Shown: positions 18,058-26,702 of the stretch, piece by piece
Layout: each line of letters starts with the position of its first letter
Position numbering within the stretch: the first letter of the stretch is position 1
NCBI RefSeq assembly: GCF_016734905.1
Contig: NZ_JAERPO010000001.1
Location: forward strand, 372,001 to 436,000
Length of the DNA stretch: 64,000 nucleotides
Direction: 5' to 3'
DNA from: Sphingopyxis jiangsuensis
GTDB lineage: Bacteria; Pseudomonadota; Alphaproteobacteria; Sphingomonadales; Sphingomonadaceae
Program-made: the position numbers and the translations under genes
The notes under the pieces: generated by a model
What the model saw: the letters and a program-made list of their open reading frames with translations, nothing else
Databases searched by the model: none
What the model was told of the DNA's origin: nothing

Positions 18058-19371
18058 ATGCCCGACCACGCGCACAGCTCCGACCCTGCCGTCCAGGCCC
18101 AACTCGACCGCCTCGCCGCGCTGTCGCCGGGGCGCGACATATTGGGGCTCGAACGCATCGCCGCACTGTGCCGCCGCCTCGGCAACCCGCAGGACAAGCT
18201 CCCGCGTACCTTCCATGTTGCGGGGACGAACGGCAAGGGCTCGACCTGCGCCTATCTCCGCGCAATCCTCGAAGCCGACGGGCGCCGCGTCCATTGCTAT
18301 ACCAGCCCGCACCTCGTGCGCTTCAACGAGCGCATCCGCCTCGCCGGCGCGCTCATCGACGATGCGCATCTGGCGGCGTTGCTCGCAGAGGTGCTCGACG
18401 TGTCAGACGATCTCGGCGCCAGCTTTTTCGAGGTAACGACGGCCGCGGCCTTCCTGGCGTTCTCACGCGTCCCGGCGGATGATTGCGTGATCGAAGTCGG
18501 GTTGGGCGGCCGCCTCGACGCGACAAACATCATTCCAGCGCCTGCCGTCTGCGGCATCGCGTCGCTTGGCATCGACCACGAAGCCTTTTTGCTCGCTCCC
18601 GAGGCCGGGACGCCGGCGGACGCGGCCGAGCGCATCGCATGGGAAAAGGCGGGGATCGTCAAGCCTGGTTCGAAGCTCGCGTCGCTCGGCTATTCGCCCG
18701 CGGTCATGGACGTCGTGGCGGGTCGCGCCGCCGCGGCGGGCGCCGGGCATTTTGCGGAGGGTCGCGACTGGTCGGTCGAATGCGCGGAGGCAGGATTCCA
18801 TTGGCGATCGGCGCGCGGCGACGTCGAACCTTTGCTGACATCGCGCATGGCGGGCGAGCATCAGATGCGCAACGCGGGCCTTGCCATTGCGATGCTCCAC
18901 CTCGCCGATCCGCGCCCGTCTTCCGACGCCATCGTGCAAGGGATCGCTGTCGCCCATTGGCCTGCACGTTTACAACTGCTCAACTCGGGACCGCTGAGCG
19001 AGCTTGCCCCCGTTGGCACCGAAATCTGGCTCGACGGCGCACATAACGCCGACGCAGGCATACAGATTGCCGCGCATCTCCGAAACGACCCGCGCCGCAT
19101 CCATTTGATTGCGGGCATGCTGGCGAACAAACATCCCGAAGCCATTATGGCGCCGCTCGCCGACCGCCTCGCGTCGATCAATATCGTCCCCGTACACGGT
19201 CACGAACATCACGACGCCAGCGCGTTTGGCCCCGCCGCACGGCAGGCCGCAAGCGTCGAAGAAGCGCTCGCCGGCCTCGCGGTCGATCCCGCGCGCGAAA
19301 TCGTGCTGATCGCGGGCTCGCTCTATCTGGCGGGCATCGTCCTTGCCGCGAACGGCGAGTTGCCAGCCTAG
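18058..19371 (+). CDS. folC: Bifunctional folylpolyglutamate/dihydrofolate synthase
   Basis: A 437-residue Mur-ligase-type enzyme that makes dihydrofolate and adds glutamates to folates. The ATP loop reads VAGTNGKGSTCAY near residue 55. The Mur-ligase core continues with TSPHLVRFNERIR and the magnesium-binding EVGLGGRLDATNI. The C-terminal domain has WLDGAHNADA. The start ATG at 18058 immediately follows the palindromic repeat and has no strong ribosome binding site. It is the last gene of the trp-acc row and converges with the ampG-like gene 10 bases on. Confidence 0.93.
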   Translation: MPDHAHSSDPAVQAQLDRLAALSPGRDILGLERIAALCRRLGNPQDKLPRTFHVAGTNGKGSTCAYLRAILEADGRRVHCYTSPHLVRFNERIRLAGALIDDAHLAALLAEVLDVSDDLGASFFEVTTAAAFLAFSRVPADDCVIEVGLGGRLDATNIIPAPAVCGIASLGIDHEAFLLAPEAGTPADAAERIAWEKAGIVKPGSKLASLGYSPAVMDVVAGRAAAAGAGHFAEGRDWSVECAEAGFHWRSARGDVEPLLTSRMAGEHQMRNAGLAIAMLHLADPRPSSDAIVQGIAVAHWPARLQLLNSGPLSELAPVGTEIWLDGAHNADAGIQIAAHLRNDPRRIHLIAGMLANKHPEAIMAPLADRLASINIVPVHGHEHHDASAFGPAARQAASVEEALAGLAVDPAREIVLIAGSLYLAGIVLAANGELPA

Positions 19372-19381
19372 GGGCGTGACC

Positions 19382-20803
19382 TCAGGTCTTGACCGGCTTT
19401 GGTCGACCTTCCTCGGGATGCACAAGTTCGTGGCCGTCATCTTCGGTGCTCGGCTGGCGAACGGATTCGACGACGAACCCCTTGCGCCACAGGATCCAGA
19501 GAAGGAGCATGCCCGGGATCGCGATTGCCACCGTGACGATCCAGAAACCGATCCAGCCGAGCCCTTCGGCGAGGAAGCCTCCGGGGGTTGCCAGCCACGT
19601 CCGCCCAACGGCTGCGAACGACGACAGGAGCGCGAATTGCGTGGCCGTGTAAGCAAGGCTCGACAGGCCGGAGAGATAGGTGACAAAGACGGTCAGCCCG
19701 ATCCCGCTCGTGAAATTCTCGGTCCCCACCGCAATCGCGAGCATCAGCGGCGAATGGCCGACCGCAGCGAGGACCGCGAACAGCAGATTGCTGAACATCA
19801 TCAGCAGGCCCGAAACGAGCAAGGCGCGGCCCATTCCCAGCCATGCGATGAAGGGCGCGCCGCACGCCGATCCGACAATCAGCGCGACAAAGCCGACTCC
19901 CTTGTTGATCGCGACAAATTCGGTGTCGCTGAAACCGAGTTCGACGATCATCGGGTTCAGCATGCCCTGCCCCATCGCATCGCCGACCTTGTAAACAAGC
20001 ACAAAGAGCAGGATCAGCACCGCCCCGTTGCGCCCGAGAAATTCGCGGAAGGGATTGACGACCGTGTCCTGTAGCCATGCCCCGAAGCCGCTCGCGAGCG
20101 CCTTGGCCCGCGTCGGGTCGAAACGCCCCGTTCCGGCATAAAGCGCGCCGAACAGCGCGGGCAGAACGGCCAGCGCGGTAAAGCCATAGGCGGCCGCCCA
20201 GCCGAGATTGAACCCCTCTGGCGACGCGAGGGCGATCGTCCCGACCCCGGCGATCAGATTGCCGGTTCGATAGCCGAACTGGTTCATGGCAGTACCGTGC
20301 GGCAATTCCGCATCGGAGAGGATTTCGATGCGATAGGCGTCGATCACAATATCCTGCGTCGCCGACAGGAAAGCGACGGCAATCGCCCAGAAGGCAAAGG
20401 GAGCAAGATTGTCGTTCGTCGGATCGCTCGTTCCGAGTTGCCAGATCGCAACGACGAGAAGCGCCTGGATGAAGAACAACCAACCCCGCCTCTGCCCGAA
20501 AATCCGCGTCAGGAACGGCAAAGGCAAGCGGTCGACGAGCGGCGCCCACAGGAATTTGAGCGTGTAAGGCGTGGTGAGACCGATCGCGAACCCGATGGTC
20601 GACTTTTCGATTCCGACCTTCGACAGCCAAAAGGTCATCGTTCCGAGCAGCAGGGTCAGCGGGAAGCCGCTCGAAATGCCGAGCAGGAAGGCCACGATCG
20701 GCATGGGTTTGCGATAGGGTGCAAAACTCGGGATCACGAAAGCGAGGCCGATGACCAACAGGATAACGGCCACCAGCACCGCCGTGTCGAGCCCAAGCTG
20801 CAT
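19382..20803 (-). CDS. AmpG-like MFS permease
   Basis: A 473-residue membrane protein with 12 or more helices and the MFS fold. The N-terminal part reads SSGFPLTLLLGTMTFWLSKV, followed by TTPYTLKFLWAPLVDRLPLP, the AmpG (muropeptide permease) pattern, and QDIVIDAYRIEIL. AmpG imports anhydromuropeptides for cell-wall recycling and so affects beta-lactamase induction. The ATG at 20801-20803 has GGGGAGGAA just upstream, so it is preferred over an upstream in-frame ATG. No ampC or other recycling gene is adjacent, so the substrate remains inferred. Confidence 0.82.
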   Translation of the reverse strand: MQLGLDTAVLVAVILLVIGLAFVIPSFAPYRKPMPIVAFLLGISSGFPLTLLLGTMTFWLSKVGIEKSTIGFAIGLTTPYTLKFLWAPLVDRLPLPFLTRIFGQRRGWLFFIQALLVVAIWQLGTSDPTNDNLAPFAFWAIAVAFLSATQDIVIDAYRIEILSDAELPHGTAMNQFGYRTGNLIAGVGTIALASPEGFNLGWAAAYGFTALAVLPALFGALYAGTGRFDPTRAKALASGFGAWLQDTVVNPFREFLGRNGAVLILLFVLVYKVGDAMGQGMLNPMIVELGFSDTEFVAINKGVGFVALIVGSACGAPFIAWLGMGRALLVSGLLMMFSNLLFAVLAAVGHSPLMLAIAVGTENFTSGIGLTVFVTYLSGLSSLAYTATQFALLSSFAAVGRTWLATPGGFLAEGLGWIGFWIVTVAIAIPGMLLLWILWRKGFVVESVRQPSTEDDGHELVHPEEGRPKPVKT

Positions 20804-20919
20804 AAGGTTCCTCCCCTGCCCGCACATCGCGGCATCCAGGGATATTGGCCTAATGCTTCGTCGATAAATTGGAAGCGACTAAATCGCGATCCGCCCCTTA
20901 CGGGACGCACCTTGTCGCG

Positions 20920-21357
20920 TCACGCGGCTTCAGGCCGCCGGAACATGCGAAAGCCGCTGACCTTGCGCGGCGCCTCGTTTTTGCAGATCGTCGACTCGAT
21001 CGCGCGCAGGGCGCCGATCAACGCCGAAGGGCCGTGGGGTTTCCCAAGGAAGGCGTCGGCGATATCGGCGGCATCGTCGGGGCATTGGCCCGTTACCAGC
21101 AGTACGGCCATCCCGCGATCGCGCGCCAGCCGGGCAACCTCGCGTCCCGTCATATGTCCGGCAAGGCCCAGGTCGAGCACCAGCGCGTCAATCTGTTCCG
21201 ACGCGATGATCGCCACCGCCGCCTCGCCCGAATCGACTGACGCGACGACCTGATAGCCGCTGTGCTTCAGCGTCCGCTCGTTGTCGAACGCGACCAGCGG
21301 GTCATCCTCGATGACCAGCAGCCGCTTGATGCAGGACGGGCGAGACGCGAAGAGCAT
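20920..21357 (-). CDS. Single-domain response regulator
   Basis: A 145-residue protein made of one CheY-like receiver domain. The acidic pocket is in LLVIEDDPLVAF, the phosphoacceptor aspartate in ALVLDLGLAG, and the conserved lysine in FLGKPHG. There is no output domain, so it probably acts through protein contact in a phosphorelay, like other small receivers common in this order. The ATG at 21355-21357 follows GGGAG by 5 bases; an upstream ATG at 21381 is possible. No kinase gene is adjacent. It is divergent from the pseudouridine synthase gene. Confidence 0.82.
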   Translation of the reverse strand: MLFASRPSCIKRLLVIEDDPLVAFDNERTLKHSGYQVVASVDSGEAAVAIIASEQIDALVLDLGLAGHMTGREVARLARDRGMAVLLVTGQCPDDAADIADAFLGKPHGPSALIGALRAIESTICKNEAPRKVSGFRMFRRPEAA

Positions 21358-21512
21358 GAATACTCCCTTTGAAACCGCCATGACCCGCTCTTCCCCTTCC
21401 TGCAATATCGCTTCTGCTTGCCATCGACGAAGCGACAGTTTTCCGGCTATGAGCGTGGTCACAACGCAACACTTCCTTTTCCAAAAACGACAAGAAAGCC
21501 GCATCCGTTCCG

Positions 21513-22346
21513 ATGACGACCCGCCGCCCGCCAAGAAACACGCCCGACCGCGAAGCCCCAAAAGGCCGCCGCGCCGCGCGCGCTTCGCAATCGCCGCGCA
21601 AAGCTGCGCCAACCGAACATGAGGAAGGACCGCAACGCATCGCCAAGTTGCTGGCCCGCGCCGGCGTCGGTTCGCGCCGCGATGTCGAGCGAATGATCGA
21701 GGAAGGCCGTATCGCGCTTCATGGTGAGATCATTTCGCAGCCCGCGCCGCTCCTTGCGACTACGGAAGGCCTGACAGTCGATGGCAATCCCGTCGCCAAG
21801 CCCGTTTCGACGCGCCTTTACCGCTTTCACAAGCCCGCAGGATGCCTGACTGCGGCGCGCGATCCGAAAGGGCGCAAGACGATCTATGACCTTTTGCCCA
21901 AGGACCTGCCGCGGCTGATGCCCGTGGGTCGGCTCGACTATAATACCGAGGGGCTGTTGCTGCTCACCAACGACGGCGAATTCAAACGCCAGCTCGAATT
22001 GCCCGCGAGCGGGGTCGAGCGCACCTATCGGGCACGCGCCTTTGGCGACGTCAGCCAGGCGCAGCTCGAAGAATTGATGCTCGGCGTCGAGATCGACGGC
22101 ATCCGTTATGGCAAGATCGACGCCAACCTGGAGCGCCGCACCGGGCGCAACCAGTGGATCGAGTTGACGCTGACCGAAGGCAAAAACCGCGAGGTCCGCC
22201 GCGTGCTCGAGCATCTGGGGCTGCAGGTCAGCCGCCTGATCCGCACGCGCTATGGCGAATTCCTGCTCGACGGACTCGATACCGGAGCAGTCGAGGTTGT
22301 TCCGCGCGACGCGCTTTTCCAGTTTCGCCGCCGTCTCGACAAATGA
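21513..22346 (+). CDS. rRNA pseudouridine synthase, RsuA/RluB family
   Basis: A 277-residue enzyme that turns uridine into pseudouridine in rRNA. After a basic, low-complexity N-terminus (about 1-40) an S4 RNA-binding domain follows (RIAKLLARAGVGSRRDVERM). The catalytic domain then has the aspartate motif VGRLDYNTEGLLLLTNDGE. It resembles RluB, which modifies 23S rRNA, more than RsuA, but I cannot tell the target with certainty. The stop overlaps the rsmD start as ATGA, linking two rRNA modification genes. Confidence 0.9.
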   Translation: MTTRRPPRNTPDREAPKGRRAARASQSPRKAAPTEHEEGPQRIAKLLARAGVGSRRDVERMIEEGRIALHGEIISQPAPLLATTEGLTVDGNPVAKPVSTRLYRFHKPAGCLTAARDPKGRKTIYDLLPKDLPRLMPVGRLDYNTEGLLLLTNDGEFKRQLELPASGVERTYRARAFGDVSQAQLEELMLGVEIDGIRYGKIDANLERRTGRNQWIELTLTEGKNREVRRVLEHLGLQVSRLIRTRYGEFLLDGLDTGAVEVVPRDALFQFRRRLDK

Positions 22347-22888
22347 GGGTGATCGCTGGCGAATGGCGCGGCCGCAAACTGCTCGCGCCCAGAAACGAGG
22401 CGACCCGCCCGACCGCCGACCGGACGCGCGAAACGCTTTTTTCGATGCTGACAAGCCGGCTCGGCAGCTTCGAAGGCTTGGCCGTCGCCGACCTCTTCGC
22501 CGGATCGGGGGCGCTTGGCATCGAGGCGCTGTCGCGCGGCGCAGCGCTTTGCCTGTTTGCCGAGCAGGACCGCGACGCGCTCGATGCGCTGCGCAAGAAT
22601 ATCGCTGCGCTGGGGGCCGCGACGCGTGCCGAGGTGCGCGCCGGCTCGGTCCTCGCTCTGGGTCCCGCACCGCGCGCCTTCGACCTGCTCCTGCTCGACG
22701 CGCCATATGCCACCGGCGCGGGCAGCGTCGCGCTCGACAAGCTTGGACGCCTCGGCTGGATCGCGCCCGACAGTTGGGTGTCGATCGAGACGGGCGAGCG
22801 CGAAAAGGTCGACGTCGCAGGGTATGAAATCGACGCCGAGCGCAAGGTCGGCAAGGCAAAGCTCACACTCTTGCGACCCGCCGCATAA
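22343..22888 (+). CDS. rsmD: 16S rRNA (guanine966-N2)-methyltransferase
   Basis: A 181-residue SAM-dependent methyltransferase. It starts with the family signature MRVIAGEWRGRKLLAP and RPTADRTRETLFSML. The SAM motif reads VADLFAGSGALGIEALSRGA. The catalytic motif is DAPY instead of the usual DPPY/DPPF (LLLLDAPYATGAG), a small oddity. It is translated with the upstream pseudouridine synthase gene through a four-base overlap and precedes uvrD by 50 bases. Confidence 0.92.
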   Translation: MRVIAGEWRGRKLLAPRNEATRPTADRTRETLFSMLTSRLGSFEGLAVADLFAGSGALGIEALSRGAALCLFAEQDRDALDALRKNIAALGAATRAEVRAGSVLALGPAPRAFDLLLLDAPYATGAGSVALDKLGRLGWIAPDSWVSIETGEREKVDVAGYEIDAERKVGKAKLTLLRPAA

Positions 22889-22938
22889 TCGCGGCGACGC
22901 ACTGGACAGCCCTCCCCGCGTTCCCTAATCGTTCGCGC

Positions 22939-25236
22939 GTGACCGATACCCCGTCCCCCCTGCCCGACGCATCCGACGCGCCCTATCTCGCCGGCCTCAA
23001 CGGGCCGCAGCGGCAGGCGGTGCTGACGACCGAGGGACCGGTGCTGATGCTCGCGGGCGCCGGGACGGGCAAGACCGCCGCGCTCACCGCGCGCCTTGCG
23101 CATATCATCGCGACGCGGCGCGCCTGGCCGTCGGAAATTCTTGCCGTGACCTTCACCAACAAGGCGGCGCGCGAGATGCGCGAGCGCATCGGGCGGATGA
23201 TCGGCGATGCGGTCGAGGGGATGCCCTGGCTTGGCACCTTTCACAGCATCGCGGCGAAAATGCTCCGTCGCCACGCCGAACTCGTCGGGCTCCAGAGCAA
23301 TTTCACCATCCTCGACACCGACGACCAGTTGCGCGTGCTCAAGCAGCTTATCCAGGCCGAAGGGCTCGACGAAAAGCGCTGGCCCGCGCGCCAGCTTGCG
23401 GGACTGATCGACCGGTGGAAGAACCGCGGCCTCACCCCCGCCGACCTCGACGCCGCCGACAGGGAAGCCTATGCCGACGGCAAGGGACAGCATTTCTACG
23501 CGCTCTATCAGGCGCGGCTGAAGACGCTCAACGCCTGCGATTTCGGCGACCTGTTGCTCCACATGCTCGTCATCCTGAAAACGCACCGCGACGTGCTCGA
23601 ACAATATCAGCAACGCTTCAAATATATCCTCGTCGACGAATATCAGGACACCAATGCGAGCCAGTATCTCTGGCTCCGCCTGCTCGCGCAGGCGCGCAAG
23701 AATATCTGCTGCGTCGGTGATGACGACCAGTCGATCTATTCGTGGCGCGGCGCGGAAGTTGCCAATATCCTTCGCTTCGAAAAGGATTTCCCGGGCGCGA
23801 CGGTGATCCGGCTCGAACAAAATTATCGCTCGACGCCGCAAATCCTCGCTGCCGCATCGGCGTTGATCGCGCAGAACTCGGACCGGCTCGGCAAGACGCT
23901 GTGGACCGACCTTGACCCCGGCGACAAGCTGCGCGTCGTCGGCGTATGGGACGGGCCCGAAGAAGCGCGGCGGATCGGCGAAGAGCTGGAGGATTTGCAA
24001 CGCCAGCGCATCTCGCTCGACCGCGCCGCAATCCTTGTGCGCGCGCAATTCCAGACGCGCGAGTTCGAAGACCGCTTTATCGCGATCGGAATGCCCTATC
24101 GCATCGTCGGTGGCTATCGCTTCTACGAGCGCGCCGAAATCCGCGACGCGCTCGCTTATCTGCGCCTCGTTCAGTCGAGCGCCGACGACCTTGCGTTCGA
24201 ACGCATCGTCAATGTCCCGAAGCGGGGCCTCGGCGACAAGGCGCTCGCACGCATCCACCAGTTCGCGCGCATCGAACGCGCGCCGCTCTTCCACGCCGCG
24301 TCAAGGATCACCGAGACCGACGAACTCACGCCGCAAGCGCGGCGCAGCCTTTCCGGCTTCGTCGCGCAGATGCGTGGCTGGCAGGCGAAGGCGGGCGAAC
24401 TGTCGCACCCCGAGCTGACCCAGCTTATCCTCGACGAATCGGGCTATACGGCGATGCTGCAGGCCGATCGCAGCGCCGAGGCCGCGGGGCGGCTCGAGAA
24501 CCTCTCCGAACTCGTTCGGGCGATGGAGGAATATGATTCGCTCGAAGCGTTCCTCGAGCATGTCAGCCTCGTCATGGACCGCGACAATGACGATCAGTCG
24601 GAAACCGTGACGATCATGACGATCCACGCCGCCAAGGGCCTCGAATTCGACCATGTATTCCTCGCCGGGTGGGAAGACGGCGTGTTTCCGTCACAGCGCG
24701 CGATGGACGAAGGCGGCACCGCCAGCCTCGAGGAAGAACGCCGCCTCGCCTATGTCGCGATCACGCGCGCGCGCCGCCGCGCGAGCATCTATCATGCTGC
24801 CAACCGTCGCATCTATGGCCAGTGGATGAGCAGCATTCCCAGCCGCTTCATCGGCGAAATTCCGCCCGAACATGTCGAAAGCCAGAACAGCTTCGGCGGC
24901 GGACAAAGCCTGTGGCGCGCCAACTGGTCGGCGCAGGGCGATCCCTTCGCACATGTCGCCGAACGCCAGCCTTCGCGGACGATGACCCGCGGACCCGCGT
25001 GGCAGCGCGCCGTGGCGCAATCCTCGACGATCACCCGCGCCCCCGCGCCCAGCGAAAAAGGCCCCGCGGCATCCGTTGGCGCCAGGCCGCGCGCCGATCT
25101 GGCGATCGGGATGCGCGTGTTTCATGAAAAATTCGGCTATGGGGCAATTGCCGACATCGACGGCAACAAGCTGGAGGTCGAGTTCGAACAGGCCGGCACG
25201 AAGCGCGTCCTCGACGGCTTCGTCCAGCCCGCCTGA
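22939..25236 (+). CDS. uvrD: UvrD/PcrA-type DNA helicase
   Basis: A 765-residue superfamily 1A helicase that unwinds DNA in excision and mismatch repair. Motifs in order: Walker A AGAGTGKTAALTARL near residue 40, VTFTNKAAREMRERI, Walker B LVDEYQDTNASQYLW near 233, GDDDQSIYSWRGAEV near 260, LEQNYRS near 292, and TIHAAKGLEFDHVF near 557. The C-terminal tail has a Tudor-like segment with GMRVFHEKFGYGAI and VEFEQAGTKRVL, as in PcrA. The start is a GTG without a strong ribosome binding site. The upstream neighbour is rsmD. Confidence 0.94.
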   Translation: MTDTPSPLPDASDAPYLAGLNGPQRQAVLTTEGPVLMLAGAGTGKTAALTARLAHIIATRRAWPSEILAVTFTNKAAREMRERIGRMIGDAVEGMPWLGTFHSIAAKMLRRHAELVGLQSNFTILDTDDQLRVLKQLIQAEGLDEKRWPARQLAGLIDRWKNRGLTPADLDAADREAYADGKGQHFYALYQARLKTLNACDFGDLLLHMLVILKTHRDVLEQYQQRFKYILVDEYQDTNASQYLWLRLLAQARKNICCVGDDDQSIYSWRGAEVANILRFEKDFPGATVIRLEQNYRSTPQILAAASALIAQNSDRLGKTLWTDLDPGDKLRVVGVWDGPEEARRIGEELEDLQRQRISLDRAAILVRAQFQTREFEDRFIAIGMPYRIVGGYRFYERAEIRDALAYLRLVQSSADDLAFERIVNVPKRGLGDKALARIHQFARIERAPLFHAASRITETDELTPQARRSLSGFVAQMRGWQAKAGELSHPELTQLILDESGYTAMLQADRSAEAAGRLENLSELVRAMEEYDSLEAFLEHVSLVMDRDNDDQSETVTIMTIHAAKGLEFDHVFLAGWEDGVFPSQRAMDEGGTASLEEERRLAYVAITRARRRASIYHAANRRIYGQWMSSIPSRFIGEIPPEHVESQNSFGGGQSLWRANWSAQGDPFAHVAERQPSRTMTRGPAWQRAVAQSSTITRAPAPSEKGPAASVGARPRADLAIGMRVFHEKFGYGAIADIDGNKLEVEFEQAGTKRVLDGFVQPA

Positions 25237-25280
25237 TCGTGTCGTAACGGCACGCTATTGCCTGTCCGGAAAAGGGTCGC

Positions 25281-25356
25281 TGGTGGAGCCGAGGGGAATC
25301 GAACCCCTGACCTCTGCAGTGCGATTGCAGCGCTCTCCCATCTGAGCTACGGCCCC
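25281..25356 (-). tRNA. tRNA-Ala, anticodon CGC
   Basis: A full cloverleaf reads on the minus strand from 25356 to 25281, with encoded CCA (25281-25283). The acceptor stem GGGGCCG pairs with CGGCTCC with one G-U pair. The D arm is GCTC-AGATGGGA-GAGC. The anticodon stem CTGCA/TGCAG closes the loop ATCGCAC, giving anticodon CGC for codon GCG. The T arm has the loop TTCGATT. CGC-alanine tRNA suits a GC-rich genome. Confidence 0.95.
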
Positions 25357-25367
25357 GCGACGGCGGC

Positions 25368-25396
25368 GTCTTAACGATCCCGCTTGACAGTGGCAA
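25368..25396 (-). promoter_or_regulatory. Putative promoter of tRNA-Ala(CGC)
   Basis: On the minus strand TTGCCA (25391-25396) and TAAGAC (25368-25373) are 17 bases apart, and the -10 box ends 11 bases before the tRNA 5' end. Spacing is ideal; the -10 box is a weak match. Confidence 0.45.
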
Positions 25397-25453
25397 CGGC
25401 TTTTCTGACCAAAGAGCCGGTTACGCGTTGAAACATGGGAATGGGGGGTTCCG

Positions 25454-26470
25454 ATGGCGAAGGCATGGCATTTGGTGAGTCGTCCGCAGGGCTTGCCGAC
25501 GATGGATAATTTCGCGCTGCGCGATTTGCCCGACCAGCCGCTTGAAGCGAACCAGCTTCGCGTGCGCAATCGCTGGCTGTCGGTCGATCCCTATATGCGT
25601 GGCCGGATGAACGACGCGAAAAGCTACGCCGCCAGTTTCCAGCTCGGTGAGCCGATGACCGGCGGCGCGATCGGCGAGGTGGTCGAAAGCCGGATGGACG
25701 GCTTCGCGCCCGGCGACCTCATCCTCCACATGGGCGGCTGGCGCGATGGCGGTGTCATCGGGCTCGACCTGATGCCCAACAAACTGCCAAGGCAGCTTCT
25801 CGACGCGGGCATGCCGCCTCAGACTTTCCTGCACAACATGGGACTCACGGGCGGCACCGCGTGGATAGGATTGCTCCGGGTCGCCGCCGCCAAGCCGGGC
25901 GAAACGGTTTTCGTGTCGGCGGCCGCGGGTGCGGTGGGGTCGGCGGTCGTCCAGATTGCGAAGGCACGCGAAATGACGGTCATCGGCTCGGCGGGCGGCG
26001 CCGAGAAATGCGCGTGGATCGCCGACATCGGTGCCGACGCCGCGGTCGATTACAAGGCCGGTCCGGTCCTGCCCCAACTTGCCGCCGCCCTCGAAGGCCT
26101 CGGAAAGCCGGGCATCGACGTCTATTTCGACAATGTCGGCGGCGAGCATTTGGACGCGGCGTTCGCGGTTGCGAACGATTTCGCGCGCTTTGCGATCTGC
26201 GGGATGATCGACGTCTATAACGACGGACATCCACAGGAGATGAAATATCTGATCCGCACCATCCCGGCGCGCATCCGTATGGAAGGCTTTATCTACACCG
26301 ATCAGTTTTTCGACTGCATGGAGGAATTCTATGCCGACATGGGCGGGTTGATCGCCAGCGGCGCGGTCACGATCCGCGAGACGGTCCATGATGGCATCGA
26401 CGCCGCGCCGGAGGCATTCCTCGGCCTGTTTGCGGGCGAAAACATTGGAAAGATGCTGGTCCGGATCTAG
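25454..26470 (+). CDS. NADP-dependent oxidoreductase, zinc-free MDR family (CurA-like)
   Basis: A 338-residue medium-chain dehydrogenase/reductase. The N-terminal catalytic domain reads VRNRWLSVDPYMRGRMNDAKSYA in two parts typical of the leukotriene B4 12-hydroxydehydrogenase/CurA group. The NADP site is VSAAAGAVGSAVVQIAK, and the C-terminal part has YFDNVGGEHLDAAF. No zinc-binding cysteines are visible. Members reduce alpha,beta-unsaturated aldehydes or ketones, so a detoxifying role is likely; the substrate is unknown. A GGGGGG stretch lies upstream of the ATG. It stands alone between the tRNA and a DEAD-box gene. Confidence 0.88.
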   Translation: MAKAWHLVSRPQGLPTMDNFALRDLPDQPLEANQLRVRNRWLSVDPYMRGRMNDAKSYAASFQLGEPMTGGAIGEVVESRMDGFAPGDLILHMGGWRDGGVIGLDLMPNKLPRQLLDAGMPPQTFLHNMGLTGGTAWIGLLRVAAAKPGETVFVSAAAGAVGSAVVQIAKAREMTVIGSAGGAEKCAWIADIGADAAVDYKAGPVLPQLAAALEGLGKPGIDVYFDNVGGEHLDAAFAVANDFARFAICGMIDVYNDGHPQEMKYLIRTIPARIRMEGFIYTDQFFDCMEEFYADMGGLIASGAVTIRETVHDGIDAAPEAFLGLFAGENIGKMLVRI

Positions 26471-26702
26471 GCGGGGCATCGCATGAAACGCCCTTGAAGC
26501 GACCGAAATGACGGACGGATGCGTCGAATATCTCCGTGTCGCTGCCGGAGGGGCGATTGGCGCGACTTCGCCGTCGCTCCACCACGCCTTGCGGGCGTGG
26601 CCTCCTCCCTCCCGATAGCTTCGCCACAGGGAGGATTAAATGTCCGCTCCCCGCCCCAAGGCCGACGTCAGTTCAAACTACGCTCTGGAATGATCGGCGA
26701 AA

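Noticed and set aside
22228-24294. A 688-codon minus-strand frame across rsmD and uvrD
   Set aside because: It is antisense to helicase and methyltransferase motifs and has no recognisable domain; it is a GC-rich shadow frame.
26471-26702. Possible gene in the 232-base gap between the reductase and helicase genes
   Set aside because: Frames here are short, read into the neighbours and have no ribosome binding site or domain. I see nothing functional beyond intergenic sequence.
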